From CAYOHR01 sp964512145 (GTDB taxonomy: Bacteria > Bacteroidota > Bacteroidia > Flavobacteriales_G > JALEGO01): DNA of 64,000 nucleotides. Within the stretch, counting starts at the first letter, position 1. Every line of letters begins with the position of its first letter. The translations under genes were made by a program, and so were the position numbers. The notes beneath the pieces are model-generated. The model made no database searches. It saw only the letters and a program-made list of their open reading frames with translations, and was not told the DNA's origin. This document shows positions 8,908 through 18,930 of the stretch, in pieces. The stretch covers positions 1 through 64,000 of the forward strand of contig CAZEIM010000005.1 of NCBI GenBank assembly GCA_964512145.1, read 5' to 3'.

Positions 8908-10983
8908 TTAAGAGTGTTTATTAATGAGTTCGTTTAAAATTTTTATGGCTGCTTTTGTAATTATGGTACCAGGACCAAAAATAAAATGCACCCCATTTTT
9001 ATATAAAAAATCATAATCTGATTCCGGTATTACTCCACCGGCTACAACCATAACATGACTCATATTTCGATTATTTAATTCCTTGATTAACTCAGGAATT
9101 AATGTTTTATGCCCACCTGCTAAAGAGGAAATACCAATAATATGAACATCATTTTCTATGGCTTGTTTAACTACCTCTTGAGGAGTTTGAAAAAGAGGTG
9201 CAATATCAACATCAAAACCAATATCAGCAAATGAAGTAGCTATTACTTTAGCTCCTCGATCATGTCCGTCCTGCCCCATTTTCGCTACTAAAATTCTAGG
9301 CCTCCTACCATCCATTTGAGAGAACTTATCCGATAATCGAGTAGCCTTAACAAAGAGTTCGTCATCCATTTTTTCTTGAGAATAAGTTCCCGAAATTAAT
9401 ATATTTTTAGCAACATGCCTGCCAAATACTTTTTCTAAAGCATTTGAAATTTCTCCAAGCGTAGCTCTTTTTTTAGCTGCCTCAATAGCAAACTCTAATA
9501 TATTTCCTTCCCCAGATTGAGCACAAAGAGTTAATTTGTTTAAAGACATGATAACCGAATCATTATCTCTCATAGATTTGACATATTGTATTCTATCACA
9601 TTGCTTTTTTAACACTTCGGAAGTATTTATTTGAAGTATATCAAATTGAGATTTTTCTTGAGTAGTATATTTATTTACTCCTACAATAATATCTTTACCA
9701 TTCTCTATTTTTGCTTGGCGTAACGTGGCATCTTGTTCAATACGCATTTTTGGAATTCCTGCTTCAATAGCTGAGGACATACCACCTAAGGATTCTATTT
9801 CAAGAATTAACTCTTCTGCTTTCAAGATTAATTGCTGAGTCAAGTTTTCTAAAAATAGCGAGCCTCCAAAAGGATCGATACTTTTTGTTATATTCATATG
9901 TTTTTGAATATATAACTGGGTGTCTCGGGCTATTTTGGCTGAAAATTCAGTAGGTAAAGCAATGGCCTCATCAAAAGAATTGGTATGTAAAGACTGTGTG
10001 CCTCCAAATACTGCTGATAATGCTTCAACACAAGTTCTTGAAATATTATTAAAAGGATCTTGTTCTGTTAAACTCCAGCCAGAAGTTTGACAATGTGTTC
10101 GCAATGCTAAAGACTTTGGGTTTTTAGGATTAAACATTTTCATGTACTTTGCCCAAAGAACTCTACCTGCCCTTAATTTTGCAATTTCATTAAAAAAATT
10201 CATTCCAATTCCCCAAAAAAAGGATAAGCGAGGTGCAAAAGAATCTACATCTAACCCAGCATTAATTCCAGTTCTTACATATTCTAATCCATCTGCAATA
10301 GTATATGCAAGCTCTATTTCGGCACTAGCTCCTGCTTCGTGCATATGATACCCTGAAATACTAATTGAATTAAACTTTGGCATATGTTGAGCAGTATACT
10401 TAAAAATATCTGCTATAATACGCATTGAATGACCTGGAGGATATATATAGGTGTTTCTTACCATAAATTCTTTTAAAATATCATTTTGTATGGTTCCAGA
10501 AAGCATTTCTGGTGAAACTCCTTGTTCTTCTGCAGCAACAATAAAAAAAGCCATTATAGGTATAACAGCTCCATTCATAGTCATGGAAACGCTCATTTGA
10601 TCTAAAGGTATCCCATCAAACAATATCTTCATATCCTCTACCGTATCAATAGCAACACCTGCCATACCCACATCCCCTTTAACTCTTGGATGATCAGAAT
10701 CATATCCCCTGTGTGTAGCTAAATCAAATGCAATAGATAAGCCTTTTTGACCAGCCGCTAGATTTTTTTTATAAAATGCATTAGATTCTTCAGCGGTACT
10801 AAAGCCTGCATATTGTCTAACTGTCCAAGGTTTTTGAACATACATAGTTGCATAAGGACCTCTTAAAAATGGAGGGATTCCAGCATCTGAATGTATTAAA
10901 TTATTTAAATTTTGATGTTCGGAATCTTGATTTTTTGAATATTTAAAGGCATCAATTGTTGAAAAATCAATGGGTGATTGCAT
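8908..10983 (-). CDS. scpA: Methylmalonyl-CoA mutase, large (catalytic) subunit
   Basis: 691 aa. It interconverts methylmalonyl-CoA and succinyl-CoA using adenosylcobalamin. The TIM-barrel part carries the family signatures GLSIAFDLATHRGYDSDH, SVSMTMNGAVIPIMAFF, RTHCQTSGWSLT and FGGTQSLHTNSFDEA. The C-terminal B12-binding domain contains DGHDRGAKV (the base-off His of DxHxxG) and a GISSLAGGH segment. The small subunit gene is not adjacent, so it must be elsewhere or the enzyme is a homodimer. Spacing to uvrA is 8 bp, and no cobalamin riboswitch fits upstream. Confidence 0.94.
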   Translation of the reverse strand: MQSPIDFSTIDAFKYSKNQDSEHQNLNNLIHSDAGIPPFLRGPYATMYVQKPWTVRQYAGFSTAEESNAFYKKNLAAGQKGLSIAFDLATHRGYDSDHPRVKGDVGMAGVAIDTVEDMKILFDGIPLDQMSVSMTMNGAVIPIMAFFIVAAEEQGVSPEMLSGTIQNDILKEFMVRNTYIYPPGHSMRIIADIFKYTAQHMPKFNSISISGYHMHEAGASAEIELAYTIADGLEYVRTGINAGLDVDSFAPRLSFFWGIGMNFFNEIAKLRAGRVLWAKYMKMFNPKNPKSLALRTHCQTSGWSLTEQDPFNNISRTCVEALSAVFGGTQSLHTNSFDEAIALPTEFSAKIARDTQLYIQKHMNITKSIDPFGGSLFLENLTQQLILKAEELILEIESLGGMSSAIEAGIPKMRIEQDATLRQAKIENGKDIIVGVNKYTTQEKSQFDILQINTSEVLKKQCDRIQYVKSMRDNDSVIMSLNKLTLCAQSGEGNILEFAIEAAKKRATLGEISNALEKVFGRHVAKNILISGTYSQEKMDDELFVKATRLSDKFSQMDGRRPRILVAKMGQDGHDRGAKVIATSFADIGFDVDIAPLFQTPQEVVKQAIENDVHIIGISSLAGGHKTLIPELIKELNNRNMSHVMVVAGGVIPESDYDFLYKNGVHFIFGPGTIITKAAIKILNELINKHS

Positions 10984-10991
10984 ATTTACAA

Positions 10992-13823
10992 TTATTTTTT
11001 TAATTCTAATTTTAAAAAATGACCGGTATAACTTTTCTTATTTTTAATAATATCATCAATACTGCCTGTAGCAATAATATTTCCTCCCTCATTTCCTCCT
11101 TCAGGACCCATATCAATTATATAATCTGAAACTTTAATGATATCTAAATTATGCTCAATGATAATAACAGTATTTCCTTGATCTACTAATCTATAAATTA
11201 CTTTTAATAAAATATCAATATCCTCAAAATGTAACCCTGTACTAGGCTCATCCATAATATATACAGTTTTACCAGTACTTTTTTTAGCCAATTCAGTGGC
11301 TAATTTTACACGTTGTGCTTCTCCTCCTGATAAGGTAACAGAAGATTGACCTAACTGTATATAACCTAAACCAACACTCATTAGGGTATTTAACTTATTA
11401 TATATAGATGGGATGTTTTCGAAAAAAGAAGTAGCCTCTTCAATAGTCATATCTAAAACATCTCCTATAGATTTTGCCTTGTATCTAATTTGTAAGGTTT
11501 CACGAGAATATCTTTTACCTGAACAAGTTTCGCAGGGTACGTAAACATCAGGTAAAAAATTCATTTCAATAGTTTTAACACCGGCACCCAAACAATCATC
11601 ACACCTACCCTCTTTCACATTAAAAGAAAATCTGCCGGGTTTATACCCTCTTATTTTTGCCTCCGGTAAATTTGAAAACAATGCCCGAATATCAGCAAAA
11701 AGTCCTGTATATGTTGCCGGGTTAGACCTTGGCGTTCTTCCTATAGGAGATTGATCTACTTCTATTACTTTATCGATATACTCAAGACCTTCTATTTTTT
11801 GGTAAGGTAATGGTTTAGTTTTTGAATTATATACATAATGTGATAAAATGGGGTATAGAGTTCCGTTTACCAAAGAAGATTTTCCACTCCCCGAAACACC
11901 TGTAACACAAATTAATTTCCCTAAGGGAAATTCAACTGTTACATTTTTTAAGTTATTACCGGATGCTTTATGAATTTTGATGGTATGATTATTTTTAGTT
12001 CTTTTATTATGATTAAACTCGATATTTAAATCGCCTTTTATATATCTAGCCGTAGAAGTTTTGCTTTCAATAAAATCAAGTGGCTCGCCTTGTGCTACAA
12101 TTTTACCACCGTGTTTACCTGCTTTTGGCCCAATATCAATAATATAATCTGAAGACAACATGATATCTTTATCATGCTCAACTACGATAACAGAGTTTCC
12201 AATATCCCTAAGTTTTTTTAGAGATTGGATAAGTTTATGATTATCTCGTTGATGAAGTCCTATACTTGGTTCGTCTAAAATATACAGCACATTTGTTAAC
12301 TTACTTCCTATTTGTGTTGCCAGTCGTATTCGTTGTGCTTCACCTCCTGACAAGGTAGCAGAACTTCTATTCAGTGTAAGATAGCTCAACCCAACATCCA
12401 ATAAAAATTTAGTTCTATTATTTATTTCAACCAATATTTCCTTCGCAATTAACATTTCTCTTGACGATAATTTTTCAGGTAAATTGTCTATCCATTTTTT
12501 AAAATTAAGAATATCGAAAGATGCAACTTCAGAAATATTTTTTTCATCCACTTTAAAGTATAAACTTTCTTTTTTTAATCTTGATCCTTTACATTCGGGG
12601 CAATCAATTTTATTCATAAATGCCTCTGCCCATTTCATTAATGAGGGGGTATTGCTTTCTTCGTATTGTTTTAATAACACATTAACAATACCAGGAAACT
12701 GAATATGTTGTGAATATGAAACACCAATAGTAGAATTATTTACCACAAATGACTCATCAGACCCGTTCAGTAATATTTGAATTACTGAAGTTGGAATATC
12801 AGATATTTTGGTGTTAACATCAAATCCATATTTCTTTCCAATTGCTTCAATTTGCTTAAAAACCCAATTGTTTTTATATTCTCCTAAAGGAGCAATACCT
12901 CCTTTTTTTATGGTTAAATTTTTATCAGGAAAAATCTTAGACTCATCAATCTCTGACACTTCACCTAATCCAGAACAATGGGAACAAGCTCCGTAGGGAG
13001 AATTAAATGAAAAAGAATTTGGCGCGGGTTCATCATAAGATATTCCGGAAGTTGGACACATGAGCATTTTACTATAAAAAAATTCATGTACCATTTCCAA
13101 CTGTTCATTCACTTCTACTACTATTAAAGAATTATTTCCTTGTTTTAGGGCAAGATTTAAGGATTTTGAAATTCGGGTAAGATTTTCTGGAATAATAGAA
13201 ACCTTATCAATAAACAAATCAATATCGTGAATTTTATACCTGTCTACTTGCATCCCAGGCTTTAATTCTGTTATTTCTCCATTTATCCTTGCTCTTAAAA
13301 ACCCATCTTTTCTAAACTTTTCAAACAACTCTCTATAATGTCCTTTTCTGCCTTTTACTACAGGTGATAAAATATATACTTTTTTATTGGCTAACTTTTC
13401 AAAAATTAACTGTAAAATTTGTTCCGATGAATACTTAACCATTTTTTCACCTGAAATATAAGAATATGCTGTGCCAACACGAGCAAATAATAATCTTAAA
13501 TAATCGTATATCTCCGTTATAGTTCCCACAGTTGAACGTGGACTTTTATTAACCGTTTTTTGCTCAATAGAAATAACAGGACTTAAACCTAATATCTGGT
13601 CCACATCAGGACGCTCCATTTTGCCAATAAATCCTCGAGCATAGGCTGAAAAACTTTCAATATATCTGCGCTGACCTTCATTAAAAATGGTATCGAAAGC
13701 TAAAGAAGACTTACCACTACCACTTAAGCCGGTAATTACAACCAACTTGTTTCTGGGAATGTTTACAGAGATGTTTTTTAAATTATGCTCTCTAGCTCCT
13801 ATAATTTCTATATAATCAGACAC
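10992..13823 (-). CDS. uvrA: Excinuclease ABC subunit A
   Basis: 943 aa, normal length. UvrA is the damage-recognition ATPase of nucleotide excision repair. Two ABC modules are visible: Walker A GLSGSGKSSLAF (32-43) and GVSGSGKSSLVN, with signatures TLSGGEAQRIRLATQ and TLSGGEAQRVKLATE. The zinc modules appear as CPTSG ... CSHCSG, CPECKG and CDDC ... CETCSGKRY. It is embedded in the minus-strand run between the lytic transglycosylase and methylmalonyl-CoA mutase genes; its partner uvrB is at 54321-56354. Confidence 0.97.
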   Translation of the reverse strand: MSDYIEIIGAREHNLKNISVNIPRNKLVVITGLSGSGKSSLAFDTIFNEGQRRYIESFSAYARGFIGKMERPDVDQILGLSPVISIEQKTVNKSPRSTVGTITEIYDYLRLLFARVGTAYSYISGEKMVKYSSEQILQLIFEKLANKKVYILSPVVKGRKGHYRELFEKFRKDGFLRARINGEITELKPGMQVDRYKIHDIDLFIDKVSIIPENLTRISKSLNLALKQGNNSLIVVEVNEQLEMVHEFFYSKMLMCPTSGISYDEPAPNSFSFNSPYGACSHCSGLGEVSEIDESKIFPDKNLTIKKGGIAPLGEYKNNWVFKQIEAIGKKYGFDVNTKISDIPTSVIQILLNGSDESFVVNNSTIGVSYSQHIQFPGIVNVLLKQYEESNTPSLMKWAEAFMNKIDCPECKGSRLKKESLYFKVDEKNISEVASFDILNFKKWIDNLPEKLSSREMLIAKEILVEINNRTKFLLDVGLSYLTLNRSSATLSGGEAQRIRLATQIGSKLTNVLYILDEPSIGLHQRDNHKLIQSLKKLRDIGNSVIVVEHDKDIMLSSDYIIDIGPKAGKHGGKIVAQGEPLDFIESKTSTARYIKGDLNIEFNHNKRTKNNHTIKIHKASGNNLKNVTVEFPLGKLICVTGVSGSGKSSLVNGTLYPILSHYVYNSKTKPLPYQKIEGLEYIDKVIEVDQSPIGRTPRSNPATYTGLFADIRALFSNLPEAKIRGYKPGRFSFNVKEGRCDDCLGAGVKTIEMNFLPDVYVPCETCSGKRYSRETLQIRYKAKSIGDVLDMTIEEATSFFENIPSIYNKLNTLMSVGLGYIQLGQSSVTLSGGEAQRVKLATELAKKSTGKTVYIMDEPSTGLHFEDIDILLKVIYRLVDQGNTVIIIEHNLDIIKVSDYIIDMGPEGGNEGGNIIATGSIDDIIKNKKSYTGHFLKLELKK

Positions 13824-13824
13824 T

Positions 13825-14763
13825 TTATGAAATAAGTATTTTTATTTGATATTTCTTTTTTTCAGCATTTGGTAATTTATCAGTTAACAACCAAGGATTT
13901 AACATTTTTAATTCTTTGTAGGAAATATTATTTTCTTCTGCAAAACTAACTAAATCTTCTATAGAACTATTTACTTCTAATACTTTATATGAATATGGCA
14001 TATATTTTTCTTGATGAGAAATATTAAATCCGAATAATTGTGGCGAGCAAAATATTTCTTTTATAGCCAAAATTCTAAATACATAGCGACTAGTTTCTGA
14101 GNNNNNNNNNNNNNNNNNNNNNNTATAAATCGTAATAATTTGTTTTTTTTTGTTTTTCAATTTGTTTTTTTAATCCAGAGACTCCCATATTATATGAAGC
14201 CGCAGCAAGAGTCCAAGAACCTAGTTTTTGATAAGCATTTATTAAATATTTACACGCTGCATGTGTTGATTTTTCAATATCTAATCGTTCGTCCACAAAT
14301 TCATTAATTTCAAGTCCTAATTCTTTTCCGGCTGAATCCATTATTTGCCAAAAACCTTTTGCCCCAGAAGGAGACGTTACATTTAATAATCNNNNNNNNN
14401 NNNNNNNNNTATAATGGGCAAATACTTAAAATCAGATGGAATAGAGTATAATTTTAATATATGTTCAATTTGCCTATCCCATTTATTTGATCGTTTTAAA
14501 AGTAAAATGGTTTGAGAATGCCAATAGGCATTTATAAATAACTCCCTTTCATATCGCTCTTTTATCTCGGGAATAGATATAGGAACTTGCTCATTAAAAA
14601 CTTCTAAATTTTCAGGAATTATATAATGTAATGGAGTGTTATTTTGATAAAAAATATATTGAGTATCATTTTTCTTTAATGAAATAAAATAAAAAATCCA
14701 CAATCCTAAAAAGGCAATTAAAAAGAGGGTTGTCCAAAACCAAAACTTAGAATTAATTGTCAT
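13825..14763 (-). CDS. MltD-like lytic transglycosylase with LysM-type tail, interrupted by two assembly gaps
   Basis: A single membrane-anchored gene split by two N-runs. The N-terminus has one membrane helix (about residues 7-27). The SLT domain reads YLPII-[gap]-LLNVTSPSGAKGFWQIM, then AAASYNMGVSG, NYYDL-[gap]-SETSRYVFRILA. The catalytic Glu (normally in the ES after LPI) falls in the gap at 14392-14409. A LysM-like segment (YKVLEVNSSIEDLVSFAEENN...LNPWL) closes the protein. Such enzymes cleave peptidoglycan glycan strands. Frames match across the gaps only if the missing lengths are 1 mod 3 (gap at 14392) and 0 mod 3 (gap at 14102), so this is an assembly artefact, not a pseudogene. Its start overlaps the preceding gene by about 11 bp. 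Confidence 0.85.
14102..14123. other. Assembly gap (22 N)
   Basis: Lies inside the lytic transglycosylase gene. Flanking codons encode DL-(TAn) before and (nnC)-SETSRY after. In-frame continuity needs a multiple of 3, so 22 is not the true length; about 6 nt would restore a normal DLY-L-N-SETSRY segment. Confidence 0.9.
14392..14409. other. Assembly gap (18 N) over the transglycosylase active site
   Basis: The flanks encode LPII and LLNVTSPSGA. The expected family sequence ES-G between them would need 7 nt, and the frame requires 1 mod 3, so 18 is an overestimate. Confidence 0.9.
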
Positions 14764-15950
14764 GATTTGTTAATACTTCAATAGGTGGTTTTGACACTAT
14801 TGAATCACCTGAAGCACTTGAAGGAGTAATGGTTTGTTGTTCAATCCATTTATTTCTGAATAAATGTTTTTTAAAATAATTATGAAATACTGCTTTAGTA
14901 TTCNNNNNNNNNNNNNNNNNNNNNNNTATTCACAAATAAAAACACGCTGGCTAAAATACTTATAAAAACAAAAGGGAAATAATATACATTATTCGTATTG
15001 TATAGCAAAACTGCAATTAAAACTGATATTACATTTATAAACAATATTACAAAAGCCACCATTTTTTCTGAAAAGCCTAAAAAAAACAATTGGTGTGTTG
15101 TATGATCTTTACCTCCAACAAATGGTGAAGTTTTTTTCAAAATTCTATTTACGGTTACCGTAAAGGTATCTGTTAGAGTAATAATATATACAAGAAATAC
15201 TAAAACAATCCCTGTGTAGTTTCCTAAAAAATGATTTTCGCTTGGGATATTCCAAATAGAATGTATTCCGGTTGCCGCAAGAAAATATCCCAAAAATTGA
15301 CTTCCGGTATCTCCCATAAACATTTTAGAAGGATTCCAATTATAAAACAAAAAAGAGGAAAGTGAAAATAGTAGGGAAACCGATAAATATAAAAACAGTG
15401 GGCTTTGAATAAAACTTTCTGTATTTAAAAAAATAGTTGCTGAAATAATAGCCAAAGAAACTAAAGTAGTAATTGAATCCATGTTATCTAACATATTTAT
15501 TGAATTCATAATTCCAACTACCCAAAAAACAGTGATAATATAATTTAATATATCTGAGTTAAAAAAATGAATATAAAAACCTGAATAAATTAATACTGCA
15601 GCGCAAAAAAATTGGGTCAAAAATTTTAAAAAAGGTTGAGTGTTATAAGCATCATCATACAAACCCATAATAAACGCGACAGCAGCTCCCAGCAAAAAAC
15701 CTGTATTTTCAGCTAAAATATCTTGAATATTATCGTGCTGATATACTATAACAAAAAAAATTAACCCAAGCAAAAAGGTAATAAAAAAACTAATCCCTCC
15801 TAATGCTGGTTTGGAGGTTTTGTTAAACCTAACAATGGTTATTTGATTATTTCTAATACCTAAATTAGATGAAAACTTTAGTAAAATTTTGTTTAAAACA
15901 AAAGAGAAACTAAATGAAAGGATTGATAAAATTGCTAAATCAATTATCAT
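14753..15950 (-). CDS. WecA/MraY-family undecaprenyl-phosphate sugar-1-phosphate transferase, interrupted by a gap
   Basis: A polytopic membrane enzyme that starts glycan synthesis by loading a sugar-phosphate onto undecaprenyl phosphate. Family motifs: MLDNMDSITTL (Asp-rich site), FMGDTGSQFLGY and GGKDHTTHQLFFLG. The N-run at 14904-14926 breaks the last part. In the frame as given the protein stops at once (14895). One base of correction opens a basic tail (NTKAVFHNYFKKHLFRNKW...) ending at TAA 14753-14755, overlapping the next ATG at 14763. I prefer that end; the other alternative frame is open for only 34 codons. It follows rfbC in the polysaccharide locus. Confidence 0.8.
14904..14926. 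other. Assembly gap (23 N) near the 3' end of the WecA-like gene
   Basis: The gap separates FVN from the hydrophilic C-terminal tail. The longest open continuation needs a true length of 1 mod 3 (4 or 7 nt would do), so 23 is not exact. Confidence 0.85.
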
Positions 15951-15979
15951 GGTGCAAAAGTAGACTTAAAATCTGAAAA

Positions 15980-16519
15980 TTACAATATCGACTCTATTTC
16001 AGCAAATGATTTTCCAAGTTTATCTTTTGAAGATATAATAGGATTCTCAATATCCCATGAAATATTGAGAATAGGATCATTCCAACGAATTGTTTCTTCA
16101 GAATCTTTATGATAATATTCGGTGCATTTATAATTAAAAACTGTATCTTCTTCTAAAGATAAAAATCCATGAGCAAAACCTGGAGGAATCCATAAAATAA
16201 GTTTATTATTTGAATTTAAAATAACTTTAAAATACTTTAAATACGTTGGTGAGTCTTTACGAATATCTACAGCAACATCTAAAACGCTTCCATGTATTAC
16301 TCGAACTAGCTTACCTTGCTCAAATGGTTTTTTTTGAAAATGCAAGCCTCGCAATACATTTTTTTTAGATAATGATTGATTATCCTGAACAAATGGATGG
16401 GGAATTATCTGTTGTAGCTTTTGTAGGTTATATGACTCAAAAAAATCTCCCCTTTCATCCTCAAATACTTGGGGTTTAATAAGAACTAAATCTTTTATGT
16501 TGGTAGATATAATTTCCAT
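15980..16519 (-). CDS. rfbC: dTDP-4-dehydrorhamnose 3,5-epimerase
   Basis: 179 aa, full length. It epimerises dTDP-4-keto-6-deoxyglucose at C3 and C5 on the path to dTDP-L-rhamnose. Motifs: VFEDERGDFFESYN, the catalytic-His segment LRGLHFQ, VAVDIRKDSPTY and PPGFAHGF. rfbA, rfbB and rfbD are not in the window. The ATG overlaps the stop of the tyrosine kinase gene, indicating one transcript of the polysaccharide locus. Confidence 0.95.
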   Translation of the reverse strand: MEIISTNIKDLVLIKPQVFEDERGDFFESYNLQKLQQIIPHPFVQDNQSLSKKNVLRGLHFQKKPFEQGKLVRVIHGSVLDVAVDIRKDSPTYLKYFKVILNSNNKLILWIPPGFAHGFLSLEEDTVFNYKCTEYYHKDSEETIRWNDPILNISWDIENPIISSKDKLGKSFAEIESIL

Positions 16520-18930
16520 TAATCGTAATATCCTGCCTTTTCACCATAACCATAAGCATATTCTCTTCCGTAACTATATCCGTAACCATAGCCATGACCG
16601 TAGCCATAGCCGTAGCCATAATCATATCCGTACCTTGAAGCATAAGCATAAGGACCATACTTATAATCTACATCATTTAATACAAAACAAATATTTTTAT
16701 ATTTTTTGTCGTTAGAAATTCTTTGCAAGTTAGCCATAAATGACTTTTTAGAATATTCAGCTCTAAAAAGATAGATTAAACAATCGGCCATGGTAGCGCA
16801 CTCCAAACCATCCGTTACTAAGCCGGAAGGCGGAGTATCAAAAATTACATAATCGTAATTTTGTAAAAGTTTATCCACAATATTTTTCAACTCACCATTT
16901 AATATTAACTCAGATGGGTTAGGGGGGACAGGTCCTGAAGTAATAAAATGTAAAGTAGGAATATCACTCACCTTAATACATTCTTCAATGGTATTTTTTT
17001 TAATTAACAAAGTACTCATTCCGTTCGTATTGGTAGAGTTGAAACCTAAGTGAACTTTTGGCTTACGCATATCTAAGTCTAAAATAACTACTTTTTTATC
17101 CATCAGTGCTAAAATGCCTGCAAGATTAATTGCCACAAAGGTTTTACCTTCACCAGATACAGTAGAGGTAATAGAGATAATTTTATTACTTTGATTTTCT
17201 AATATAAATTGTAAGTTAGTTCGTGCATTTCTAAACGATTCTGTAATGACCGACTTTGGTTTTTTATGCACAACCAATTGAGAAAAATTCATGGTTTGTG
17301 TAAATTTTGAAATAATTCCCAACACACTCACTTGAGGGCCAACACCTTTTATTATTTCTTCTACATTACTTAGTTTGTTATATAACAAATACTTTACATA
17401 TACCATTATTATTGAAACAATAAAGGCTGATGATAAAAGAATTAAATATACAATAGTTGGTTTAGGATATATAGGTATACTAGAAATTTTACCTTGCTGC
17501 AAAATAACATTTTCCGACACAAAACCTGATTTAGCAATTTCAAATTCTGCCTTTTTCTCGATAAAAAGTGTGTGAAATTTTTCATTAATTTTATATACTT
17601 TTTCTAATTTACCAAACTCCATCTTTTTTTCAGGCAAGGTGTTTTCCTCTACATTTACAATGAAATAACCTAATTTATCTTTTAATAACTCTTTTTTAAG
17701 GGTGATGTTTTTTAAATTAGATTGCAAAGATTCTCTGAGAATTTTTTCTTGATTTTTAATATTATGTTCAATATATTTAATCGATGAACTGTTATTTTTA
17801 TAATCAAACAACAATTCCTGCCTTTGACTATATAAAGTATATAATTTATCAATTTCTCGATGAATATTAATTTCTTTTGGAAGAAAAGTAACTAACTCAA
17901 CAATTTTTGAAATACTATCTAATGATCCAATTCTATCCACAACGCTTTTTAAAATTCTTTCGTTTAATTCTAACGTAGTTATTTCAGCTTCAATCACATT
18001 TTTCTGTTGCAAAATGATGTTTTGTTTTGAATTATCTTCTACCAATTTGTTTTCTTTCTGGAAGCTAACTATATCCTCTTCCGATTTTTTTAAATCTTTA
18101 TAAATATTATTTATTTGATCATCAATAAACGATATCATTTTCTCGGTACTTTGACTTTTTCTATCCAAATCGCTTTCTAAAAAAAATGTAGCGATTGTAT
18201 TCACCCTATCCGCGGCTTTTTGAACACTTTCATCATCTAAAGATATTTTTATGGTTTGTGCCACATCGCTAACTAATGAAATTTTAATTTTTGAATGATA
18301 CAAAGCCTGCATTTTGCTTAAATCATTAATTTTGAAATAATATCCATTTAGTTCGTCTTTATCATATTTTTCATTTAACCCAGTAATTCTAAAAGAAAAA
18401 ATGGGAGTAATTATTAGTTCTGAAATCTTATAAGATTTTTCAAAAAGTTTTTTTTGTGAAGTATACGACACTATAACATTTTGATTGTCCGTAAACTTAA
18501 GATGTACTTCTAAACCGAAAGCCAATGGGTCTGATTGAATTAAATCTATTGAATAGGGAGTTGCTTTATAGCTTTCCATATCCAAAATTCTACCTTTCTT
18601 AAAGTATGAAATTTGCAAGGGAAGTTGTTCAGATGCTTTTTTAAAAAACTCAAAAGACTTTAAAAACTCCAAATCTTGATGAATATCCATTCGAGGTAAC
18701 ATGTTGTTAGTTCCTCCCCCGATAAATTGATTAGCCGCATTTGATGATCTAACCTGAACTATGGCATAAGAATTAAATAACTGAGGCGTATATCTTAAAT
18801 ACAAAAAAATTGCTAAACCAAATATGGCAAATATACCTAGTACATACCATAAATTTTTTCGGGCAATATAAATTAATAAAGGGATGTTTAATCCCAAATC
18901 TTTTTCTTGTTGTTGTTCGTTTACGCTCAT
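16519..18930 (-). CDS. Wzc-like polysaccharide co-polymerase / BY-type tyrosine autokinase with Tyr-Gly tail
   Basis: 803 aa. Wzz-type chain-length domain between two membrane helices (about 28-48 and 490-515) with a long periplasmic coiled coil, then a cytoplasmic BY-kinase: Walker A STVSGEGKTFVAINLA, Walker A' VVILDLDMRKP and Walker B YVIFDTPPSG. The last 48 residues (756-803) contain 19 Tyr and 13 Gly, an extended autophosphorylation cluster encoded by near-repeats of CCGTAGCCATAG on plus (about 16543-16640). It partners the Wza-like lipoprotein gene, which it overlaps by 1 bp, to polymerise and export the polysaccharide. Phosphorylation of the tail is known to regulate this family. Confidence 0.93.
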   Translation of the reverse strand: MSVNEQQQEKDLGLNIPLLIYIARKNLWYVLGIFAIFGLAIFLYLRYTPQLFNSYAIVQVRSSNAANQFIGGGTNNMLPRMDIHQDLEFLKSFEFFKKASEQLPLQISYFKKGRILDMESYKATPYSIDLIQSDPLAFGLEVHLKFTDNQNVIVSYTSQKKLFEKSYKISELIITPIFSFRITGLNEKYDKDELNGYYFKINDLSKMQALYHSKIKISLVSDVAQTIKISLDDESVQKAADRVNTIATFFLESDLDRKSQSTEKMISFIDDQINNIYKDLKKSEEDIVSFQKENKLVEDNSKQNIILQQKNVIEAEITTLELNERILKSVVDRIGSLDSISKIVELVTFLPKEINIHREIDKLYTLYSQRQELLFDYKNNSSSIKYIEHNIKNQEKILRESLQSNLKNITLKKELLKDKLGYFIVNVEENTLPEKKMEFGKLEKVYKINEKFHTLFIEKKAEFEIAKSGFVSENVILQQGKISSIPIYPKPTIVYLILLSSAFIVSIIMVYVKYLLYNKLSNVEEIIKGVGPQVSVLGIISKFTQTMNFSQLVVHKKPKSVITESFRNARTNLQFILENQSNKIISITSTVSGEGKTFVAINLAGILALMDKKVVILDLDMRKPKVHLGFNSTNTNGMSTLLIKKNTIEECIKVSDIPTLHFITSGPVPPNPSELILNGELKNIVDKLLQNYDYVIFDTPPSGLVTDGLECATMADCLIYLFRAEYSKKSFMANLQRISNDKKYKNICFVLNDVDYKYGPYAYASRYGYDYGYGYGYGHGYGYGYSYGREYAYGYGEKAGYYD

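Noticed and set aside
10984..10991. Cobalamin riboswitch for methylmalonyl-CoA mutase; preQ1 riboswitch for queE
   Set aside because: The spacings to the upstream genes are 8 bp and 1 bp, leaving no room for such elements.
14090..14341. Separate small genes around the N-runs in the lytic transglycosylase
   Set aside because: They are frame fragments of a single gene created by wrong gap lengths.
16543..16640. Short repeats resembling a CRISPR or satellite array
   Set aside because: The units are 6-12 nt, have no spacers and encode the Tyr-Gly tail in frame. No CRISPR array was found anywhere in the window.
16497..16715. ORF of 72 aa rich in His and Arg opposite the kinase tail
   Set aside because: It is the antisense of the Tyr-Gly repeat of the Wzc-like gene; the His-rich composition comes from the repeat, and there is no start context.
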